A stretch of 35,522 nt of DNA from Bdellovibrionales bacterium (GTDB lineage Bacteria > Bdellovibrionota > Bdellovibrionia > Bdellovibrionales > UBA1609), in the NCBI GenBank assembly GCA_020628165.1, contig JAHDFM010000009.1:1-35522 (forward strand). The letters run 5' to 3'. Made by a program: the position numbers and the translations under genes. Positions within the stretch are counted from its first letter, which is position 1, and each line of letters starts with the position of its first letter. Positions 23,766-32,842 of this stretch are shown piece by piece. The notes under the pieces were generated by a model. The model did no database searches. It was not told the origin of the DNA and saw only the letters and a program-made list of their open reading frames with translations.

Positions 23766-24545
23766 GTGAAAGTGTTTTTGGGGGCGTTGTTTTTTTCGAC
23801 AATAGTTTTGGGGCCGTTGTTATATGCAGTTCCCAAAAAGAAACATAATATTTTTTACTCCTATGTCGATACTCAGTTTACCAAAAAAGCGACAGGTGAT
23901 TATAAAGCTCATCTTCGCCTTATCAATGACAAGGTCTTTTTTAAAAGTTTAGCATCAAAAGAAAGGTTCGTTAAAAAAGAAGATGGCTATGAGCTCAATT
24001 TGCAAGTCGCAAAGCCAAGTCTCATAAATTTAGACCCAAAAAATTATAAACAATTAGGTTTGAAGTCGACCTTTGAGGTGGCTTGGCAACATAAAGATTT
24101 TAAACCTTACTTTGCTAAAATAAAAAAAGAATTCGGTCAAAGGCCAACGGTTGATCAGCTGGTCAAGTTCGTTAGTCAGTACATAATTCATAAAGATTAC
24201 ACGCAGGCAGACGGCAGTGCCCTGGAAGTTCTAAGGTCAAAGCGAGGTGACTGCACAGAACACTCAGTGCTGTTGCTTGCGACACTTCGAGGGTTTGGGT
24301 ATTCAGCAATGAGCGTTAATGGCATTGCCGTTGTCAAGTTTGTAGACTCCGACAAACACACCTCTGTGGGACACGAGTGGGTTGAGGTCTATGATCAAGG
24401 GAAGTGGAGAGTTGTCGATGCGGCTATTGATACGGTTTTATTTTATATTCCACTTGCTGTGCAGAGGTATGAAGGAATAGACGCCATAGACTCCATAAAA
24501 TCTATGGTTTCTATTCTTGAAGTTGACTCAGTTAAAATTAAATAA
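23766..24545 (+). CDS. secreted transglutaminase-like protein
   Basis: This 259-residue protein has an N-terminal signal peptide (about 1-21) and a transglutaminase-like core. The Cys163-His203-Asp218 triad is in GDCTEHSVLLLATLRGFGY, VGHEWVEVYDQGKW and RVVDAAID. In bacteria this fold serves as a peptidase or amide hydrolase, or crosslinks proteins. The substrate here is open: peptidoglycan, envelope protein or prey protein are candidates by context only. It starts with GTG one base after the stop of the lipoprotein gene, so coupling is likely. Confidence 0.85.
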   Translation: MKVFLGALFFSTIVLGPLLYAVPKKKHNIFYSYVDTQFTKKATGDYKAHLRLINDKVFFKSLASKERFVKKEDGYELNLQVAKPSLINLDPKNYKQLGLKSTFEVAWQHKDFKPYFAKIKKEFGQRPTVDQLVKFVSQYIIHKDYTQADGSALEVLRSKRGDCTEHSVLLLATLRGFGYSAMSVNGIAVVKFVDSDKHTSVGHEWVEVYDQGKWRVVDAAIDTVLFYIPLAVQRYEGIDAIDSIKSMVSILEVDSVKIK

Positions 24546-24570
24546 CTCAATTAATTATGAGCGTAAATTT

Positions 24571-25683
24571 TTAAGCACTTTTGTAGTAAGTCGTGCGATT
24601 TATAAACTCTGTGTAGCTCAAGATGGTTTTTACAACGACTTTTGAAACGGCTGTCATACTATAGTCTTTAATATCTAAGGGCGTGTGTTCCATTTTTAAT
24701 GTGGCTTCCACAGCTTTTAACAATGATTCTTTTTTTAGTGAACACATAATAAGCGCGCCCACGTCGGTTCCTTCTGGGCGTTCGTGAATGGGTCTCATAG
24801 TTATTGCCTTAAACTTAAGGAGACTGGACTCCTCAGTGATTGTGCCACTGTCTGACAGCACACAGAGAGCATTTTTTTGTAAATGAATGTAGTCAAAGAA
24901 ACCAAAGGGTTTAGAAAATTGAATCAGGTTATGGGGCTGAATGTCTGAGCTGTCAATTTTATTTTTGGTTCTTGGATGAACAGAAAATATAATAGGTTTT
25001 TGATATTTTTCTGCAAGTGCATTGAGCGAATCAAATAGATCGTGAATATTGTCAATGCTATCGACATTTTCAGCTCTATGACTACTCACTAAAAAGTAAT
25101 TTTGTTGTTTGAGTTGTAGATCATTAAGAATTGTTGAACCATCTATGTCACCTGCAAAGACGGAAAAAATCTCTGGCATGCTGGAGCCCGTTTTAATCAC
25201 TTTTTGCGCTGACAAACCTTCAGCAATCAAATACTTGCGGCTGTGCTCAGTGAGGGTCATGTTGATGTCACTCAAATGATCGACAATTTTGCGGTTGACC
25301 TCTTCAGGAACTCTTTGATCAAAGGAGCGATTGCCAGCTTCCATATGAAAAATGGGAATTTGATTTTTTTTAAGTGCAATGGCAGCTAGGCACGAGTTGG
25401 TGTCTCCATAGAGAAGGCAGGCATCGGGTTTTATTTTTTTTACAAGCTTATCTGTTTCAACTAGGACAGATGCAATGGCTTCCATGCTTGATTCTTTAGA
25501 GCAGTTTAAAAAGTAGTCAGGTTTGCGGATTTGTAATTCATTAAAAAAAACGTCATTCAATTCGTAGTCAAAATTTTGTCCGGTGTGAGCGAGAATGTGG
25601 TCGGTGTGCTTGTCGAGCTCTTTGATAGTTAAAGATAGCTTGATCAGTTCTGGGCGCGTTCCTACGATGGTTAAGACTTTCAT
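24571..25683 (-). CDS. UDP-N-acetyl-L-sugar 2-epimerase (WecB/FnlC/WbvD type)
   Basis: This 370-residue non-hydrolysing UDP-GlcNAc 2-epimerase family member has an N-terminal IVGTRPELIKLS, HTGQNFDYELNDVFF, LLYGDTNSCLAA, HMEAGNRSFDQRVPEEVNRKIVDHLSD and, later, SDSGTITEESS and MRPIHERPEG. It is last in an operon of four. With the dehydratase and reductase beside it, the expected reaction is C2 epimerisation of a UDP-2-acetamido-2,6-dideoxy-L-hexose (giving UDP-L-QuiNAc or UDP-L-FucNAc) rather than UDP-GlcNAc to ManNAc. It follows the dehydratase gene after one base. Confidence 0.88.
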   Translation of the reverse strand: MKVLTIVGTRPELIKLSLTIKELDKHTDHILAHTGQNFDYELNDVFFNELQIRKPDYFLNCSKESSMEAIASVLVETDKLVKKIKPDACLLYGDTNSCLAAIALKKNQIPIFHMEAGNRSFDQRVPEEVNRKIVDHLSDINMTLTEHSRKYLIAEGLSAQKVIKTGSSMPEIFSVFAGDIDGSTILNDLQLKQQNYFLVSSHRAENVDSIDNIHDLFDSLNALAEKYQKPIIFSVHPRTKNKIDSSDIQPHNLIQFSKPFGFFDYIHLQKNALCVLSDSGTITEESSLLKFKAITMRPIHERPEGTDVGALIMCSLKKESLLKAVEATLKMEHTPLDIKDYSMTAVSKVVVKTILSYTEFINRTTYYKSA

Positions 25684-25684
25684 G

Positions 25685-26764
25685 CTATCTGATCATTTCC
25701 TTTTTTTCGTTCAAAGGTGAGTTTTGTTGCTGTTCAATAAGAAGTTCATGTTTTTCAAGCAACTCAATGGTTTGTTTCAGGTTCAGCACATTTTGATCGG
25801 ATGAGTACCTGCCAATAAGATCACGAGTTTGAACTTGATTGCGTTTCAGAACTTCAGGAAGCATGGGCTGAATTACGTAATAGTCACCACGGCGACAAGT
25901 TCTAATAGACTCTTCATCTGAAATCAATGTTTCATGCATTTTCTCTCCGGGACGAATTCCAGTGACTTTTATGGGAATATTTTTATCGCCAATGAGTGCT
26001 TTAGCCACATTCTCAATAGAAGCAGTTGGAGCGATCGGAATAAAAGTTTCTCCAGGTTGAGCTTTGGCAATGGCTTCAATGACAATGTCCACAGCATCTT
26101 CAAGACTCAACAAAAATCGAGTCATGTTCTCATCAGTCAGTGTGACTGGACCCCCATTTCTGATTTGCTCATGAAAGAAAGGTATCACAGACCCACGCGA
26201 GGCGAGAACATTTCCGTAACGAACACAGACATACTTGGTGTCTTTGTTGTGGACATTGGCAGAAATAAAAATCTTTTCTTGAATCGCTTTGGTCATGCCC
26301 ATGACGTTGACTGGTTTGCATGCTTTGTCGGTGCTCACGCCGACCACTGTTTCAACGGGAAGTTGCATGTCGTTGATGGCTCTGACGATGTTTTGTACGC
26401 CCACACAGTTGGTGTTGACCGCTTGATGGGGGAAGTACTCACAAGTGGGCACTTGTTTTAGAGCAGCCGCGTTGATAACAATGTCAATGTCTTTCAGAGC
26501 AGCGACGACATCGGCATAGTTTCTGACATCACCAATACGAAATTGTAAGGTGTTTAAAAAGTTATTGTAGATGACCTCATCCGTTGGATTGCTTTTTTTA
26601 GTCAAATACTCTGTGCGCATGTAGTGTTGTTTGGCTTCGTCGCGAGACAAAACAACAATTTTTTCAGGCAAACCATCTTTTCCAGACAAAGCTCTTCGCA
26701 CAAAAGTTTTGCCCATTGAGCCCGTTCCACCGGTGACGAGGATTCTCTTATTTTTTAAAGTCAT
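25685..26764 (-). CDS. UDP-GlcNAc 4,6-dehydratase/5-epimerase (FnlA/CapE/WbvB type)
   Basis: This 359-residue extended SDR enzyme begins the pathway from UDP-GlcNAc. It has a nucleotide site TGGTGSMGKTFVRRA (residues 10-24), a STDKACKPVNVMGMTKA block in which Met replaces the Tyr of the usual YxxxK (a known feature of the WbjB/FnlA/CapE group), then RYGNVLASRGSVIPFFHEQI and MTRFLLSLEDAV. It should give UDP-2-acetamido-2,6-dideoxy-L-arabino-hexos-4-ulose. Its start overlaps the end of the reductase gene by four bases and its stop lies one base from the epimerase start, consistent with one operon. The family assignment is firm, though the exact final sugar depends on its partners. Confidence 0.9.
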   Translation of the reverse strand: MTLKNKRILVTGGTGSMGKTFVRRALSGKDGLPEKIVVLSRDEAKQHYMRTEYLTKKSNPTDEVIYNNFLNTLQFRIGDVRNYADVVAALKDIDIVINAAALKQVPTCEYFPHQAVNTNCVGVQNIVRAINDMQLPVETVVGVSTDKACKPVNVMGMTKAIQEKIFISANVHNKDTKYVCVRYGNVLASRGSVIPFFHEQIRNGGPVTLTDENMTRFLLSLEDAVDIVIEAIAKAQPGETFIPIAPTASIENVAKALIGDKNIPIKVTGIRPGEKMHETLISDEESIRTCRRGDYYVIQPMLPEVLKRNQVQTRDLIGRYSSDQNVLNLKQTIELLEKHELLIEQQQNSPLNEKKEMIR

Positions 26765-27660
26765 GCCGCTTGATCTCCTGTTTTAAAAATGCGTTCGTAA
26801 AAGCTATTGTCAGTTTGAAACTCTGTGAGCATCTCATCCCACTTGGGCTGCTTAAGGCCAGTCTTCATTTGAAAATCTATGCATTTAAGCACCTTATTGG
26901 ATACTTTCTGAAAGTTGGCTGAGATTTGTATGTTCAAACTAAAAATTTTGTTGAGTTTTTTTATTAATTCAAGTTTTGAGATGGGCTCACTGCCGATTTG
27001 CAACAAACCATTGGGGCGATTATCACTTTCTATCCAGTCGTTCACTAATTGACTGAGGTACAAAGTGGTCACTCCTGAGTAAAAAACATTTTTATAACCA
27101 GCAGCTGTGTCATTAGCTCTAGAAAATATCCATTCAAAGAACTCTGTTTTGTTTTCTAGTTCACGACCTACGATGGATGTTCTTATCGTAAGAGCGTTTT
27201 TGCTATTCACTTCTCCAAGGGCTTTCGATAAACCGTAGATGTCGCGACTGTCTTTAAAGTCGTTTGCTTTGTAGGGGCCGTTGTTACCACTGAAGACACA
27301 GTCGGTGCTAAAGTGAAATAAAAATTTATTATTCTGCACGCACCATTTGTTGAGAAAGTTTGGTAAAAAGCTGTTTAAATAGATCACCTTGTCGTGATCA
27401 ATTTTTTCAATCTTTCGAGTGGTTAAGCCAACGCAGTTGATAACGTGATCTGGCTTCACTTGGTTGAGAACCTCTAAGAGGTGGTCTTTGTTGAGAACGT
27501 CGAGTTGGTCGATGCAGTGCTCTTCATCAAAGAGGTCAAACTTTTTGTAGTGGGATTTACTTTTGCGAAAAGTGACAAACACATTGTCGTGGTTTTTAAT
27601 TAAGGTTTGATACATTTTGTGGCCTAACATGCCACCGCCACCAATAATTAAAATATTCAC
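26761..27660 (-). CDS. RmlD-like sugar-nucleotide reductase (WbvR-like, no cupin)
   Basis: This 299-residue short-chain reductase has GGGGMLGHKMYQTL at residues 7-20, HFSTDCVFSGNNGPY near 116-130 and the catalytic IYGLSKALGE (Tyr142, Lys146). It resembles dTDP-4-dehydrorhamnose reductase. In this operon it should reduce the 4-keto intermediate. The bifunctional FnlB/CapF enzymes of the L-FucNAc pathway are longer because of a C-terminal cupin 3-epimerase domain, which is absent here. That favours the Vibrio cholerae O37 WbvR-like route to UDP-L-RhaNAc and then L-QuiNAc. It overlaps both neighbours by four bases. Confidence 0.85.
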   Translation of the reverse strand: MNILIIGGGGMLGHKMYQTLIKNHDNVFVTFRKSKSHYKKFDLFDEEHCIDQLDVLNKDHLLEVLNQVKPDHVINCVGLTTRKIEKIDHDKVIYLNSFLPNFLNKWCVQNNKFLFHFSTDCVFSGNNGPYKANDFKDSRDIYGLSKALGEVNSKNALTIRTSIVGRELENKTEFFEWIFSRANDTAAGYKNVFYSGVTTLYLSQLVNDWIESDNRPNGLLQIGSEPISKLELIKKLNKIFSLNIQISANFQKVSNKVLKCIDFQMKTGLKQPKWDEMLTEFQTDNSFYERIFKTGDQAA

Positions 27661-28871
27661 ATATCACTCCGATGAATCAGTTTGTTAATTCGCAATAAGA
27701 CTTTTTCTTTTGAAAAATGGTTTGTGTAATAAACAAAGCCATTTTGTCCTAATTGCTTAACTTCTTCATCGGATTTGTGAATCATCTTCTTAATGTTTTT
27801 AGCAAGAATTTCAGCATCTTTGGCCGGTCCTACAAAGCCAGCCTCAGCCTTAAGTAGCGTTTCCTGTGCTTGTCCATTCACAGCACCGACAATGGGCTTG
27901 GCGCTTGCCAAGTACGACTGGACCTTTGAGGGAATCACTCGAGCAATGGCAGGGTCATCCATTAATGTGATAGCTAATGCTTGGGCCTGTTGGTAATAAT
28001 AAGGCATTTCATTACTTGGACGGCCAGGTAAGAAAACAACATTTTTTATGTTTTCTGATTTAACTTTTTTTTGTAGGCGTGATTTTTCACTGCCTTCACC
28101 AAGGAGTAGTATTTGAATCTGATCTTCACTTTGCACTATTTTAGCTGCTTCTAATAGAGTGTCGAGATCTTGAGCTTTGCCGATGTTGCCAGCAAATAAT
28201 ATTTTAAACTTTTGAGGATCTAATTGAGGGGCGCTGTCTGGTGTGAACAGTTTTTGTTCTAAAAGATTGGTCCAATTAGGAATCCAATGAATCTTATCTT
28301 TATGTCCGCCATGTTTAACAACACTTTCTTCGAAACCAGGGGATTGCACCCAGATCGCGTCACAAAACTTATAAATAAGACCTACAAAAAAGCCAATTAA
28401 TCTTAATAAAAAAGGTGATTTGATAACATCTAAGGATTTTAAAGTCTCCGGCCAGAGATCTTGCACCCAAAAGTGTAAGGGTTTCCTTTTGAATATTTTT
28501 AAAATCACCGCTGGTAAAGCTTGAAGTGCGGGAGAAGTGCCCCAAGCTATAATGCTATCAAGCTTCAAAAAAAGCAATCGAGGCAAACCAAAAACTGTGG
28601 CTGAGAGAATAAAACTCAGGTAATTGAGTGCAAGGTGAATGGCTTTACCATCTTTTCTTGGGTAGACGGGAACTCTTAAAATGGTGATGTCGCCGTATCT
28701 ATCCTTCCAACGTGATGAGTTGCTGTAACCATCAAAAATTTGACCATCAGGATAATTGGGTTGCCCGGTGAGCACAGTGACCCTGTGACCTTGTTTGCTC
28801 AGTGTGTTGGCTAGATCATTGAGTATAAATCGCTCGGGATAAAAAAACTGACTGACTATGAGTAAATGCAT
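27657..28871 (-). CDS. GT4 glycosyltransferase (WbuB-like)
   Basis: This 404-residue GT-B glycosyltransferase of family 4 is the first gene of the minus-strand operon. The N-terminal LIVSQFFYPERFILNDLA, LTGQPNYPDGQ and WVQDLWPETLKSLDV blocks resemble WbuB, which transfers L-FucNAc to the lipid-linked primer in E. coli O26. The C-terminal half holds LFAGNIGKAQDLDTLLEA and PSKVQSYLASAKPIVG. It probably transfers the L-amino sugar made by the three genes downstream. A hydrophobic stretch near residues 88-120 may fix it to the membrane. The next gene overlaps it by four bases. Confidence 0.88.
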   Translation of the reverse strand: MHLLIVSQFFYPERFILNDLANTLSKQGHRVTVLTGQPNYPDGQIFDGYSNSSRWKDRYGDITILRVPVYPRKDGKAIHLALNYLSFILSATVFGLPRLLFLKLDSIIAWGTSPALQALPAVILKIFKRKPLHFWVQDLWPETLKSLDVIKSPFLLRLIGFFVGLIYKFCDAIWVQSPGFEESVVKHGGHKDKIHWIPNWTNLLEQKLFTPDSAPQLDPQKFKILFAGNIGKAQDLDTLLEAAKIVQSEDQIQILLLGEGSEKSRLQKKVKSENIKNVVFLPGRPSNEMPYYYQQAQALAITLMDDPAIARVIPSKVQSYLASAKPIVGAVNGQAQETLLKAEAGFVGPAKDAEILAKNIKKMIHKSDEEVKQLGQNGFVYYTNHFSKEKVLLRINKLIHRSDM

Positions 28872-28940
28872 TTGATTCTATTATAATAGGAAATTCCAAA
28901 GAACCAAATGATTGCTCATGTTAGGACTTAGATCGAGTGA

Positions 28941-29276
28941 CTATGGAGCTCCATAGAAAACATAGGACGTCGAATAGTCACTGATTTCAAAATACACTTT
29001 TTTTTCATCTGGATCGACAATGCCATTTTGGTTGGCGTCGAGAACTCCATAACCAAACCTGTAAGGTCTTGATGTGCCACCTCCACCTGTAGAAGATGCT
29101 GTTGTTAGTTTGTCGATCTTAATAAATTTTTTAACAAGCTTGTTTCCTGCGTAGATTTCAAGAACGCCATTGGTTCCTGTCCAGTTTTGTAAGGCTCGAC
29201 CAAATTTATTTTGGATCTCCTGAGTGCAGCTTGTTAGGGCTAAAATGGCTATCATTAAAAAAATAGTTTTCAACAT
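28941..29276 (-). CDS. small lipoprotein with EF-hand-like loop
   Basis: This 111-residue protein has a lipoprotein signal ending LTSC (Cys17). The body has ENGxLEIYAGNKLVKKF-like strands and a Gly-rich linker. A calcium-loop block, DANQNGIVDPDE, fits the DxNxNGxVDxDE pattern of an EF hand or dockerin loop. Only one loop is present. No family is recognised. It lies between the two halves of the polysaccharide locus, upstream of and in line with the glycosyltransferase operon, 70 bases apart. A link with a calcium-dependent surface polysaccharide is only a guess. Confidence 0.65.
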   Translation of the reverse strand: MLKTIFLMIAILALTSCTQEIQNKFGRALQNWTGTNGVLEIYAGNKLVKKFIKIDKLTTASSTGGGGTSRPYRFGYGVLDANQNGIVDPDEKKVYFEISDYSTSYVFYGAP

Positions 29277-29430
29277 AACGGTGACTCCTATGTGATAAAA
29301 CGGAAGTCAATCACAACTCAATAGAGGCGTCAAATACAAACAGGCTCATGTCTTGAGATAACTTGATAAAGTGTTGGCAAGTCTTAACAATCATTGCCAT
29401 TTTTTATTTGTTGCTCTAGCTTTATAAGGT

Positions 29431-30504
29431 ATGAAAGTGCTCTATGTTGGAAAGTACTATGCTCCTCAAATTGGTGGCATTGAAACTGTGACTGAAACTT
29501 TATGTCGTGAGTTGTCGGCTCGAGGGGTCGAGGTGGTATGTATGGTTCACCATCACCACAAATGGCAAAAAAACATTGATCTGCAACAAAATTTAACAGT
29601 TGTCAAAAAATGGCAAGCAGGATCTTTTATGTCTGTTCCCTTGAGCGTGTGGACAAGTGAAGAAATCAATATCTACCAACCAGACATTGTGCATTTTCAT
29701 CTACCAAACCCCTTGCCTCTGTTTAGTTTGAAAAACATAAAAGCAAAAAAAGTTGCGACTTATCATTGTGATATTGTCGGAAAAGGACTTCCTGGTGGTA
29801 TGTACAAAGCGATCTATAAAAAACAGCTGCAACAGTTTGATCGAATCATATTGACCTCTCGTCATTTAAAGATGTCCTCGTATTTTAAAAAGTTTGAGCT
29901 TGATAGTGAAAGAATAAATGTCGTGAATTTAGCTGTAGGTTTGCCTAAAAACATTTACAAACAAAAAAATGAAATTAAAAACATAGTTTTTTCAGGGCGA
30001 TTTGTGAAGTACAAAGGCGTTTTGCATTTGTTAGCAGCTATCAAAGATTTAAATGTGAAACTCACTCTTATAGGTGATGGCCCCGAGAAACCTTCTTATT
30101 TGAAATATATAAAAAAACACTCTTTGAATGATAAAGTCAAAATCATTTCAACAATGAATAAAAAGGACCTTTACTCAGAGCTCATCAAACATGATCTGTT
30201 TGTTTTGCCATCTGTGAATGAGGCCGAAGCCTTTGGTATGTCAGCACTTGAGGCCATGTCTTTAGGCTTGCCTGTGATCACTACCGACTTAGAGACGGGT
30301 GTTAAAGAACTCAATCAGCATCAAAAAACCGGTTTGGTGGTAAGGGCTGGCAGTGTTGATGATTTAAGAGAGGCCATTGTCTTTGTAATGAGTGATAAAA
30401 AAACACATCAAGAAATGTCTAAGCAAGCTCGACAAAGAGTGTGTCGCTTGTTCACACAAGATGTCATGATTGACCGTTACTTAGAAATTTATAAATCATT
30501 ATAA
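29431..30504 (+). CDS. GT4 glycosyltransferase
   Basis: This 357-residue GT-B family 4 glycosyltransferase opens the plus-strand half of the polysaccharide locus. The acceptor side begins VLYVGKYYAPQIGGIETVTETLCRELSARG. The donor side has VFSGRFVKYKGVLHLLAAI, the loop LVGDGP-type LTLIGDGPEKPSYLK, and EAEAFGMSALEAMSLGLPVI with the E-x7-E motif near 265-273. The nucleotide-sugar donor cannot be read. The protein probably builds the repeat unit of the polysaccharide exported by the neighbouring Wzc/Wzy pair. It begins with ATG a few bases after an AAGG site and is divergent from the lipoprotein gene. Confidence 0.88.
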   Translation: MKVLYVGKYYAPQIGGIETVTETLCRELSARGVEVVCMVHHHHKWQKNIDLQQNLTVVKKWQAGSFMSVPLSVWTSEEINIYQPDIVHFHLPNPLPLFSLKNIKAKKVATYHCDIVGKGLPGGMYKAIYKKQLQQFDRIILTSRHLKMSSYFKKFELDSERINVVNLAVGLPKNIYKQKNEIKNIVFSGRFVKYKGVLHLLAAIKDLNVKLTLIGDGPEKPSYLKYIKKHSLNDKVKIISTMNKKDLYSELIKHDLFVLPSVNEAEAFGMSALEAMSLGLPVITTDLETGVKELNQHQKTGLVVRAGSVDDLREAIVFVMSDKKTHQEMSKQARQRVCRLFTQDVMIDRYLEIYKSL

Positions 30505-30565
30505 TGTTAATAAAATGAACTAAAGTCCGTATAGATCTCATTTTGGAATACCGAAATATTAAAAG

Positions 30566-32788
30566 ATGGAAAATAGTAGTCATTCTTCCAACAATATCAT
30601 TGTAGATTTAAATTTTCTACAATTGATCAAGTACTTTTACTCACAAAGAATCATTTTATTGATTTTTGTGGCAGCACTCCCTGCGTTTTCAGGGCTCTAT
30701 TTGTTTTTCTTTAAAAAGCCAATGTATTCATCGAGTGTAAAGATCGTCGTAAATACAAATTCAAAAGCCAACGCCATTGATGACCGAATGGCTTACTATT
30801 TTTCACAAGAGCAACAAGCTATTTCTAAAATCAGTCAAGTGGAGGATTTTGTCAATTCGCGTTTATTTCTCGATCAGCTGAAAAGCTTTTTCAAAGATAA
30901 AAGTTTGATCGTAAGTAAGTACCCTGAGATTCAAGAGCACCTCTTAGAAACGGAACGATACATCAAAGGCTACTCCACGTCTCAAAAAATCACTCCAGAT
31001 GTTAAAGCGGGCATGATTTTTTCTAGAATTGGATTTGGTTCTGATTTAGAAAAAAGAAGTTTGTTCATTTCAGTGAGCTCGCGCGTGCCTAAAGCGTCTG
31101 CCGCCATGGCCAATGTCGCTTCTTTCGTTCTACTAAATTATAATCACGATGAAATGCTCAAAGAAGAAACGTCGGTCATTAACTTTTTAAAAGAACAAAC
31201 AGATCGTTTAGAAAATCAACTTCTCAATTTAGAAGAAGAGTATGTTAACCTACAGAAAAAATATAATATCTTTTCTGAAGAGGTGGCTAAAAATCAGATG
31301 AATTTAATTCATATTGCACACACTAAAGAATTGTCTGAGATAAATAAAAAGGTGGAAGTTCACCGCAAAGTTTATAACTCATTAAAAGATCAGCTCCGGA
31401 GTGTGCACAATCAGGTGGGGGTGAATAATAACTCCTCATTTCTTTACTTGAAGCAATTACAAAAACGCCTTGATCTTTTGAATTACCAAAGCTCCATTAA
31501 AAACGCACGTGGACTAGCCTCAGAGAGTGAAAAAGAAAATATAAAATTAAAGATTGCTAATATCATTGAAAGATATAAATTGAAAGTCACTAAATCAAAA
31601 CCTTACTTAACGATCAATCCACTAGAGAACATCACTTCTTTAGAAAAGAAAATCAAAGAAGTGGATGACAAATTGTTTCAATTGCAGGCAAGAAAAAATG
31701 CACAAATGAAAGTGATAGATGCAAGTGCCGATAGAATCAAAAATTTACCAAAAGCAACGCAAGAGTTAATGAGCATCAAGCGAAGAATCGATCTTACGGC
31801 CAATTTGTTTCGTGAGCTTGTGATTAAACTTCAAGAAACAAAAGTGAGAGAAGCTGGTTATGTCAATGACTTAAAAGTGATCACTTATGCCGAGGCAAAT
31901 GGCCGTCCAGCTGGCATGGGCGTTAAAAAGTCTTTCATATTATCTAGTCTAGTGGGGCTTGCACTTGGGTTGATGTTGTTGTTGCTTCGTTTTGTTCTAA
32001 TTCCAACAGTTAGAGATCAACTTGATTTAGAGAAAATTGGCATTAAAGTTATAGGCAACTTACCATTTTACCGTTCTAAACGAAAAACAGTTCTGTCAAT
32101 GGGTTCAAGCCCTTCGGTAATTTTAGAAGATGAAAGTATTGGTTACGAAGCTAACCTTATCAGAAAGACTCGTTTTCTTTTACAAAAAGAAATGAATAAA
32201 ATTAATAAGATGTACACAGGCAACTCGAGTGCGACTTTGATATCCATATGCAGTGCCAATGCCAACGAAGGAAAGACCTTCTTTTCATCGAACCTAGCTT
32301 TATCTTTGTCAAAAACAGAGCAAAGAACATTGCTCGTTGATTTAGATTTTTTAAAACCCGATGTTCAGGATTACTTTAGAGGTATAAAAGACATAGAAGA
32401 GAATATGAAATATGACTTGGGTGGAATTGAATTGCGCACAAGAAATGTCAATGAATTCTTTGATATTTTGGATGCCCCATCAACCACAGATAATGTTGCT
32501 GATAAATTGCAAGGGCCACAATTTAGAAAACTATTGGTCGAACTCGGCAAAAAATATGATGTCATACTATTTGATACTCCTGCTGCGAATGGCTTTTTAG
32601 AGCCGATGATCATTGCCCAGTATTGTGAATTGCTAGTAATGGTTGTCAATCAACGCATGACTCTGATCGAAGATGTGAGGCGCACCATTCAAAAAATAAA
32701 TGACGGTGATGTGAGTAACATTCTCGGTGTTATTAACTTCAATTATGACGACTACAAAGCTAATAATAAAATGGTCAAAGCGTCCTGA
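30566..32788 (+). CDS. Wzc-like polysaccharide copolymerase with BY-kinase domain
   Basis: This 740-residue PCP-2a-type protein controls polysaccharide chain length and export. Membrane segment 1 is at about residues 28-50. A large periplasmic coiled coil (about 60-445) follows, then segment 2 near 453-479, then a cytoplasmic P-loop kinase: the Walker A SANANEGKT (near 563), LLVDLDFLKPDV (A') and YDVILFDTPA (B). The C-terminal tail holds only two Tyr (NYDDYKANN), not the five to seven of typical Wzc. Autophosphorylation is therefore reduced or displaced, or the protein works mainly as a scaffold. Length is usual. The hairpin at 32786-32803 covers its stop. Confidence 0.9.
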   Translation: MENSSHSSNNIIVDLNFLQLIKYFYSQRIILLIFVAALPAFSGLYLFFFKKPMYSSSVKIVVNTNSKANAIDDRMAYYFSQEQQAISKISQVEDFVNSRLFLDQLKSFFKDKSLIVSKYPEIQEHLLETERYIKGYSTSQKITPDVKAGMIFSRIGFGSDLEKRSLFISVSSRVPKASAAMANVASFVLLNYNHDEMLKEETSVINFLKEQTDRLENQLLNLEEEYVNLQKKYNIFSEEVAKNQMNLIHIAHTKELSEINKKVEVHRKVYNSLKDQLRSVHNQVGVNNNSSFLYLKQLQKRLDLLNYQSSIKNARGLASESEKENIKLKIANIIERYKLKVTKSKPYLTINPLENITSLEKKIKEVDDKLFQLQARKNAQMKVIDASADRIKNLPKATQELMSIKRRIDLTANLFRELVIKLQETKVREAGYVNDLKVITYAEANGRPAGMGVKKSFILSSLVGLALGLMLLLLRFVLIPTVRDQLDLEKIGIKVIGNLPFYRSKRKTVLSMGSSPSVILEDESIGYEANLIRKTRFLLQKEMNKINKMYTGNSSATLISICSANANEGKTFFSSNLALSLSKTEQRTLLVDLDFLKPDVQDYFRGIKDIEENMKYDLGGIELRTRNVNEFFDILDAPSTTDNVADKLQGPQFRKLLVELGKKYDVILFDTPAANGFLEPMIIAQYCELLVMVVNQRMTLIEDVRRTIQKINDGDVSNILGVINFNYDDYKANNKMVKAS

Positions 32789-32803
32789 CCTAGGTCGAGG
32801 TCA
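32786..32803 (+). other. hairpin over the stop of the Wzc-like gene
   Basis: TGACCT (32786-32791) pairs with AGGTCA (32798-32803), starting with the stop codon TGA. With no T-run it is not a classical terminator. The next gene begins 40 bases later, so it may lower read-through or protect the upstream message. Confidence 0.35.
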
Positions 32804-32842
32804 GATAACAAATTATTCATATAACAGCTACAATGAAACCCT

